From: an uncultured Eubacteriales bacterium
GTDB lineage: Bacteria; Bacillota; Clostridia; Oscillospirales; Oscillospiraceae
Direction: 5' to 3'
Assembly (NCBI GenBank): GCA_900551355.1
Contig: URVR01000064.1
Span: forward strand, 1 to 9,079
DNA length: 9,079 bases
The notes under the pieces are model-generated. The model worked only from the letters and a program-made list of their open reading frames with translations. It had not been told where the DNA came from and ran no database searches. The first letter of the stretch is position 1. Each line of letters starts with the position of its first letter. This document shows positions 4,832-9,079 of this stretch, piece by piece. The position numbers were made by a program, and so were the translations under genes.

Positions 4832-6170
4832 ATGATACAAAGCAGGTGTCTCGCAGGTCGATCTGGGACGCGGCGGGACCGGACAGCACCGTGTCGTTGC
4901 CGCTGAAGGTGCTGTCGTCCACATACAGGGTCAGCCACGCCCCCGGCATACGCAGCGCCTCAATGGCCGTGCCATTGCGGACAAAATTGCCGCCGTCCAG
5001 GTTGCCGCCCCAAGAGGAGCTCTGCGTGGTGTCGATGCACAGCGCCGTGCCGTTGCGGGTAAAGTCGCTGCGCTGTACCCATATCCAGCCGCCGTCCTCC
5101 GCCACCGCACCCTTCTCCCAGCCGGAGATCCAGCATTCGTTCAGATAGGTGGGGGCCATGGCCGTGACGCCCGTATCCGCCATCTCGCCGGCGTTCCGGA
5201 TGCGCAGCCCCGCCAGCACGACATGGATGTCTGTCACCTCGCTGCCGGGCATATGCGTCACCGTGATGGGCGCGTTGAATTCCGTGCCGTCATAGTGTGC
5301 CCGCAGCGTCACGGGACGCCGGATGGTCAGCGGCTCGGTGTAGGTGACGTTGGGCAGTATGATCTCCAGCTCCGTCTCATCGCTGAGCTTCTCCGCCTCC
5401 TCATCCAGCACTGCCTGCAGCTCCGCCGTGGTGGCCAGGGGCGTATCCTCCCAGCTGATGGTCTTCTGCGGCTTTTCGCTGCACTCAATGGTCTGCCGGA
5501 GGGTGATCTCATCGCCGTTTTTCATGTACAGCGTCCAGATGATGTCGTTATAGGTACAGGCGCTTGTCACCTGATGCTCGTGGGCCAGCAGCGCCCCAGC
5601 ATCGTAGTAGGCGTCCGACTCGTCGTAGATCGTGCAGGTATCGCTGCCCTCGGCGGCCACGGCCTCCACCTTGTGGTAGCGCATCAATTCCCGGAAATCG
5701 GCCCGCACATCCTTTGACCGGTCCTCCGCGTCCCTCACATACAGGCACAGCGGGCTGGTGCCCGGCTCGTCCGCCGGCAGCAGCTCCGAACGGTGGCTGG
5801 CAGGGAGCGCGCCGCCGCTGGGCTGCGGGCTGAAGCAGGCGAACACATGGTAGATCCGTCCGTCCGCCCCCTCGTAACATGTCTGGCAGCTATCCTCCCT
5901 GAAGGTGCCCGCCAGGCCGGAGGGCTCGCTGTCCGCGGTCGGGGCAGGCGGCTCCTCCTGTGTCGGGCTGGGCAGCGGCATAGCGGCCAGCGCGGCAGCC
6001 AGTGCAAAAGCCGCCGCACCGCACAGCCACGCGGCGCGGCGCTTCTTTTTTCTGGCGCGTGGCGGCTCCATGGGCCGGCGCGTTACCTGACTGGCGGTGC
6101 AGCGCGGGCAGAACGACGCCTCCTCCGGCAGCTCTGCGCCGCACTGGATGCAATTTTTTCTCTTACTCAC
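4830..6170 (-). CDS. Zinc-ribbon, single-TM protein with C-terminal beta-helix domain
   Basis: A 446-aa membrane protein of unknown function. Order: zinc ribbon at residues 7-24 (C7-x2-C10 and C21-x2-C24, with CGAELPEEASFCPRC); a basic segment (RARKKKRR, about 39-46); one hydrophobic helix about 48-65 (WLCGAAAFALAAALAAM); a Pro/Glu-rich linker; a middle region to about 255; then a right-handed beta-helix-like region about 270-446, with repeats such as LNECWISGWEKGA, SDFTRNGTA, GNFVRNGTA and DSTFSGNDT, the asparagine/glycine turns usual for such folds. By the positive-inside rule the zinc ribbon is cytosolic and the beta-helix is outside. The GTG at 6170 is preferred over upstream codons: it follows the kinase stop by 7 bp with GAGG as Shine-Dalgarno, and the zinc ribbon starts there. 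It shares an operon with the kinase, which may act with or on it. Confidence 0.8.
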   Translation of the reverse strand: MSKRKNCIQCGAELPEEASFCPRCTASQVTRRPMEPPRARKKKRRAAWLCGAAAFALAAALAAMPLPSPTQEEPPAPTADSEPSGLAGTFREDSCQTCYEGADGRIYHVFACFSPQPSGGALPASHRSELLPADEPGTSPLCLYVRDAEDRSKDVRADFRELMRYHKVEAVAAEGSDTCTIYDESDAYYDAGALLAHEHQVTSACTYNDIIWTLYMKNGDEITLRQTIECSEKPQKTISWEDTPLATTAELQAVLDEEAEKLSDETELEIILPNVTYTEPLTIRRPVTLRAHYDGTEFNAPITVTHMPGSEVTDIHVVLAGLRIRNAGEMADTGVTAMAPTYLNECWISGWEKGAVAEDGGWIWVQRSDFTRNGTALCIDTTQSSSWGGNLDGGNFVRNGTAIEALRMPGAWLTLYVDDSTFSGNDTVLSGPAASQIDLRDTCFVS

Positions 6171-6177
6171 AATATCC

Positions 6178-6876
6178 TCACAAAGCATCCCGCAGCTCCA
6201 GCACATCCCGGAACCGCTGGTCTGGGTTCATCATGGTGCAGCGCCGGACGATCCGGCCCGCGTGGCCCTCCGCCAGGCGTCGGGAGGGGTGCTGCCCTGT
6301 CAGCATCACGTTCAGCAGCACGCCCAGGGAGTAGATGTCCGCCCGTCCGTCAGTCTGGGACAGACCGAACTGCTCCGGCGCGGCGTAGCCTGTGGTGCCC
6401 AGGATCACCGTGTCAGCGGGACACTCCGGCTTGACGATGCGGGAGGCGTCGAAGTCGATGAGCACCGCGTCGCTGCCCCGCAGGATCACATTGCTGTCCT
6501 TCACGTCCCGGTGTACCGCGCCCATGCTGTGCAGCACCCACAGGGCGCCGCAGATGTCCGCCGTCACCTTCCGGGCCTCCTCCCAGTCCAGCAGGCCGCC
6601 CTCCAGCAGATACAGCAGCGTGTCGCCCTGAACGTACTCCTCCAGCACAGCCACACGGCCATCCGCCTCCGCGACCTCCTCCACCCGGGGCAGATAGGGG
6701 CAGGACACCGCCAGCAAGCGGCGGTACACATCGGCACTGCCGTCAAACTGGCGGAACACATAGCGCTTTCCCGTGCTCCGATGGCGCAGCAGCGTCACCG
6801 TGCCCCGTGCGCCGCGCTTGAGCACCCTGACCTCGTCAAAGTAGACCGCCACGGCACGCAGCAGCTCCTGATACAC
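6178..6876 (-). CDS. Small Hanks-type serine/threonine kinase with unusual active site
   Basis: A 232-aa soluble protein that is only a protein-kinase domain, with no transmembrane or PASTA segment. Visible motifs: glycine loop RGARGTV (21-27), in which the first Gly of GxGxxG is Lys20; the beta-3 position where Lys is normal has Arg42 (YVFRQF); catalytic loop HRDVKDSN (122-129) with Asp124, Lys126 and Asn129; DFD at 141-143 in place of DFG; GTTGYAAPEQF (160-170); and DIYSLGVLL (180-188). The catalytic Asp, Lys and Asn are intact, so activity is plausible, but the Arg42 and DFD changes are unusual. The start is GTG (6876), with GGAGGG upstream; no in-frame ATG is well placed. It heads the operon with the zinc-ribbon/beta-helix gene and is divergent from an HTH regulator. 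Good promoter upstream. Confidence 0.9.
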   Translation of the reverse strand: MYQELLRAVAVYFDEVRVLKRGARGTVTLLRHRSTGKRYVFRQFDGSADVYRRLLAVSCPYLPRVEEVAEADGRVAVLEEYVQGDTLLYLLEGGLLDWEEARKVTADICGALWVLHSMGAVHRDVKDSNVILRGSDAVLIDFDASRIVKPECPADTVILGTTGYAAPEQFGLSQTDGRADIYSLGVLLNVMLTGQHPSRRLAEGHAGRIVRRCTMMNPDQRFRDVLELRDAL

Positions 6877-6906
6877 AGCTACCCCTCCCTCCTGTTTCGC
6901 TTCCCC

Positions 6907-6935
6907 AGTATAGCCAACTTTCGATGCCGTGTAAA
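6907..6935 (-). promoter_or_regulatory. Promoter of the kinase/zinc-ribbon operon
   Basis: On the minus strand, TTTACA (6935-6930, 5 of 6) is followed by a 17-bp spacer and TATACT (6912-6907, 5 of 6). The predicted start near 6900 lies about 24 nt before the kinase start codon. Confidence 0.75.
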
Positions 6936-6940
6936 GTCGA

Positions 6941-6972
6941 TACGGCGAGAAAATGCGAGAAAAAGTGCCGTA
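6941..6972. repeat. Tandem 10-bp-period repeat framed by an inverted repeat (possible operator)
   Basis: GCGAGAAAA occurs at 6945-6953 and again at 6955-6963, giving an exact 10-bp step, about one helical turn. The pair is framed by TACGGC (6941-6946) and GCCGTA (6967-6972), a perfect 6-bp inverted repeat with a 20-bp centre. The block lies between the -35 boxes of two divergent promoters, where a regulator could act on both. The bound protein is not known; the divergently encoded HTH regulator is the obvious candidate. Confidence 0.5.
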
Positions 6973-6988
6973 CTATGCAGCCCGCATA

Positions 6989-7017
6989 TTGTTTTTATGG
7001 GAAATTTTGTCTACAAT
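6989..7017 (+). promoter_or_regulatory. Promoter of the HTH regulator gene
   Basis: TTGTTT (6989-6994, 3 of 6) lies 17 bp before TACAAT (7012-7017, 5 of 6). The predicted start near 7024 leaves a leader of about 25 nt to the ATG at 7049. Confidence 0.6.
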
Positions 7018-7048
7018 AGGAAAAAACGCAAATAAGGACGGCATACAC

Positions 7049-7474
7049 ATGGATCGAAAAAACACCGGCCAGCTCCTGCAGGAGCTGATGGATTCCAATG
7101 ACCTGGACCGCGTTCTCTCGGAGAACGATACCAGCTTCCGGGAGGACAGCCTGACGGACGCGCTGCAGCGGCTGTTTGACGCGCGGGATATCTCAAAGGC
7201 CACGCTGGCCAAAAATTCCGGCATCAGCGAGGTCTATCTGCATCAGGTCTTTTCCGGGCGCCGCTCCCCCTCCCGCAACCGGCTGCTGTGCCTGTGCTTC
7301 GGGCTGCGTGCGGAGGTAGAGGAGGCACAGCGCCTTTTGCAGCACGCCCACCACGCGCCGCTGTACCCGCTGGACCGGCGGGACGCCATCCTGATCTATG
7401 GGCTGAGTCACGGGCTGACGCTGCCGGAGGTCAACGACGCGCTGTTCAACGCCAATGTGGAAACCCTTTGCTGA
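7049..7474 (+). CDS. XRE-like helix-turn-helix transcriptional regulator
   Basis: A 141-aa DNA-binding protein with a central helix-turn-helix. Residues 1-45 form an N-terminal helical region (MDRKNTGQLLQELMDSNDLD). Residues about 47-80 form the HTH (ISKATLAKNSGISEVYLHQV, then FSGRRSPSRNRLLCLC). The C-terminal part (PLYPLDRRDAILIYGLSHGL, then TLPEVNDALF) is characteristic of a regulator type I know from Clostridia genomes. The open frame extends to 6953 but the ATG at 7049 has AAGGA 10 nt upstream and follows the predicted promoter; the longer form would include the promoter. Transcribed away from the kinase operon across a shared 172-bp control region, it is a good candidate to regulate that operon, and possibly to be a kinase target. 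Both links are inference. Confidence 0.85.
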   Translation: MDRKNTGQLLQELMDSNDLDRVLSENDTSFREDSLTDALQRLFDARDISKATLAKNSGISEVYLHQVFSGRRSPSRNRLLCLCFGLRAEVEEAQRLLQHAHHAPLYPLDRRDAILIYGLSHGLTLPEVNDALFNANVETLC

Positions 7475-7479
7475 AGAAA

Positions 7480-7509
7480 AAGGCGTCCGGGCTTTGCCCG
7501 GCGCCTTTT
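7480..7509 (+). terminator. Terminator of the HTH regulator gene
   Basis: AAGGCG and CCGGGC pair with GCCCGG and CGCCTT around a TTT loop, with a single bulged T (7486), followed by TTTT (7506-7509). It lies 5 bp after the stop codon. Confidence 0.88.
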
Positions 7510-7529
7510 CCCTTCGGCGCAGCTGTGAA

Positions 7530-7570
7530 AACGGCAAAGCTCCCGGCCATAGGCCGGGAGCTTTGCCGTT
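7530..7570 (-). terminator. Terminator of the pyrophosphatase gene
   Basis: A perfect 19-bp stem (AACGGCAAAGCTCCCGGCC pairing with its complement) has a 3-nt loop (7549-7551). On the minus strand the stem ends in UU and is followed by UUC, so a U-run is present. It lies 23 bp after the hppA stop codon at 7594-7596, and could also stop plus-strand read-through. Confidence 0.85.
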
Positions 7571-7593
7571 CTCTATCGTTTTGGGGGATCCCC

Positions 7594-9079
7594 TTACAGG
7601 ATGGAGTAGTTGACGATCAGGCCGGCGAACACGATGGACACCATGCTCAGCAGCTTGATGAGGATGTTGATAGCGGGGCCGGAGGTATCCTTGAAGGGAT
7701 CGCCCACGGTGTCGCCCACGACGCCGGCCTTGTGGCACTCACTGCCCTTGCCGCCGAAGTTGCCCGCCTCGATGTACTTCTTGGCGTTGTCCCATGCGCC
7801 GCCGGCGTTGGCCATGTAGATGGCCATCAGGAAGCCAGTAACGGTGGCGCCGGCCAGCAGGCCCACAACGCCCTTGTAGCCCAGCACCATACCCACGACG
7901 ATGGGCGTCACCACCGCGATCACGGTGGGCAGCACCATCTCCTTCAGGCTGGCCTTGGTGCACAGATCCACGCAGCGGGCGTAGTCGGGATCAGCCTTGC
8001 CCTCCATCAGGCCGGTGATCTCATGGAACTGACGGCGCACCTCCAGCACCACGCTCTGGGCCGCGCGGCCCACGGAGTTCATGGTCAGGGCGGCAAACAC
8101 GAAGGGCAGGCAGGCGCCGATGAACAGGCCCGTCAGCACCAGCGGATTCATCAGGGAGAAATCGTTGAAGGTGACCTCAGCCGCGCCCACCTCCTTGACC
8201 TTCTCGATGTAGGAGGCCATGAGGGCCAGCGCGGTCAGGGCGGCAGAGCCGATGGCGAAGCCCTTGCCAGTGGCGGCGGTGGTGTTGCCCAGGGAGTCCA
8301 GCGCGTCGGTGCGCTTGCGGACCTCGGGATCCAGGCCGGCCATCTCGGCGATGCCGCCGGCGTTGTCAGCCACGGGGCCGTAGGCGTCCGTCGCCAGGGT
8401 GATGCCCAGGGTGCTCAGCATACCCACGGCAGCCAGTGCGATGCCGTACAGGCCCATACCGGCGCTGGTAGCGCCGCCGGACAGGAAGAAGGCCAGCAGG
8501 ATGCAGACCGCCACGATGATGATGGGCATGGCGGTGGACAGCATACCCAGACCCAGACCGCCGATGATGATGGTGGCAGCGCCGGTCTGGCTCTTGCCGC
8601 TCAGCTCCTGGGTGGGCTTATAGGTGTCGGAGGTGTAGTACTCGGTGGCCTTGCCGATGAGCACGCCGGCCACCAGGCCGGACAGGATGGCCACATACAG
8701 GCCCCAGTGCTCCAGACCCAGCAGAGCCCAGACAAGGAAGAAGGAGATGATGGCGATGAGGATGGCGGACAGGTTGGTGCCGCGGGACAGCGCCTTCAGC
8801 AGTGTGCGCTGGTCGGCGTTCTCCTCGGTCTTGACGAAGAAGGAGCCGATGATGGAGCAGAGGATACCCACCGCTGCCATGACCATGGGGATGGCCATGG
8901 CCTTGAAGGCCTGATCGGAGAACGCAGCCACGCCCAGAGCGGAGGCGGAGATGATGGAGCCGACATAGGACTCGTACAGGTCGGCGCCCATGCCGGCCAC
9001 GTCGCCCACATTGTCGCCCACGTTGTCGGCAATGACGGCGGGGTTGCGGGGGTCATCCTCAGGGATGTCGGCCTCCACC
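7594..9079 (-). CDS. hppA: Membrane-bound K+-dependent ion-pumping pyrophosphatase (N-terminus outside window)
   Basis: A multi-pass integral membrane pyrophosphatase that couples pyrophosphate hydrolysis to pumping of Na+ and/or H+ out of the cell. The last about 495 residues are present, the gene running past the right edge. Family motifs seen in order: VEADIPEDDPRNPAVIADN, VGDNVGDVAGMGADLYESY, DAYGPVADNAGGIAEMAGLD, EVRKRTDALDSLGNTTAATG, NAGGAWDNAKKYIE, and VGDTVGDPFKDTSGPAINIL near the C-terminus. The substrate-binding Asp/Lys residues in these motifs are all intact. NTTAATGKG has Ala and Gly at the two positions where K+-independent enzymes carry Lys and Thr, so it should be K+-dependent. 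The DLYES stretch puts a Glu where Na+-pumping and some H+-pumping types carry their gate residue. The gene ends at TAA (7594-7596) before a strong terminator and is convergent with the HTH gene. Confidence 0.97.
   Translation of the reverse strand, partial: VEADIPEDDPRNPAVIADNVGDNVGDVAGMGADLYESYVGSIISASALGVAAFSDQAFKAMAIPMVMAAVGILCSIIGSFFVKTEENADQRTLLKALSRGTNLSAILIAIISFFLVWALLGLEHWGLYVAILSGLVAGVLIGKATEYYTSDTYKPTQELSGKSQTGAATIIIGGLGLGMLSTAMPIIIVAVCILLAFFLSGGATSAGMGLYGIALAAVGMLSTLGITLATDAYGPVADNAGGIAEMAGLDPEVRKRTDALDSLGNTTAATGKGFAIGSAALTALALMASYIEKVKEVGAAEVTFNDFSLMNPLVLTGLFIGACLPFVFAALTMNSVGRAAQSVVLEVRRQFHEITGLMEGKADPDYARCVDLCTKASLKEMVLPTVIAVVTPIVVGMVLGYKGVVGLLAGATVTGFLMAIYMANAGGAWDNAKKYIEAGNFGGKGSECHKAGVVGDTVGDPFKDTSGPAINILIKLLSMVSIVFAGLIVNYSIL

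Noticed and set aside
4505..4924. Minus-strand open frame of 139 codons
   Set aside because: It spans a strong bidirectional terminator and is antisense to the small ORF; composition is not coding-like.
6097..7035. Plus-strand open frame of 312 codons
   Set aside because: It is antisense to the kinase and the zinc-ribbon gene start, is rich in His/Gln/Arg as shadow frames are, and crosses the promoter region.
7193..7738. Minus-strand open frame of 181 codons
   Set aside because: It passes through two terminator hairpins and lies antisense to the HTH gene and in another frame of hppA.

Overview
The window looks like chromosomal DNA of a GC-rich, low-AT-codon Firmicute, most likely a gut Clostridia member of the Oscillospiraceae/Ruminococcaceae type. 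This rests on Gram-positive style Shine-Dalgarno sites (GGAGG), a lipoprotein sugar-binding protein, a LacI-family regulator, a DUF1653 protein, a DUF523 protein and a membrane pyrophosphatase. The taxonomic call is inference from gene content and codon style. No RNA genes, CRISPR arrays, insertion sequences or phage genes were seen.

Layout. 1-2360 (minus strand): a LacI-family regulator followed by a lipoprotein sugar-binding protein that runs off the left edge. Their promoter has a perfect -35 box and is followed by two back-to-back 12-bp operator-like repeats, so the regulator probably controls itself and the transporter operon. 2322-3743 (minus): a tightly coupled three-gene operon (PPC/DUF296 domain protein, Nudix hydrolase, DUF523 protein) joined by two 4-bp ATGA overlaps and closed by a 15-bp-stem terminator. 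3696-4501 (plus): a divergent operon with a DUF1653 protein and a YgjP-type zinc metallopeptidase, joined by a GTGA overlap. Its -10 box overlaps the -10 box of the opposing operon. 4553-4777 (plus): a small ORF that begins exactly at a lipobox-like Cys and looks like a lipoprotein that lost its signal peptide. A bidirectional terminator follows.

4830-7474: the most interesting block. A small Hanks-type Ser/Thr kinase and a zinc-ribbon/transmembrane/beta-helix protein form a minus-strand operon. A helix-turn-helix regulator is transcribed divergently from it. The 172-bp gap between them carries two good promoters and, between these, a 10-bp-period tandem repeat framed by an inverted repeat. 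The three genes look like one signalling module: an outer-face beta-helix sensor or display protein, a cytosolic kinase with unusual active-site residues, and a transcription factor. This linkage is inference.

7475-9079: two strong terminators separate the regulator from a convergent, membrane-bound, K+-dependent ion-pumping pyrophosphatase (hppA), whose N-terminal part lies beyond the right edge.
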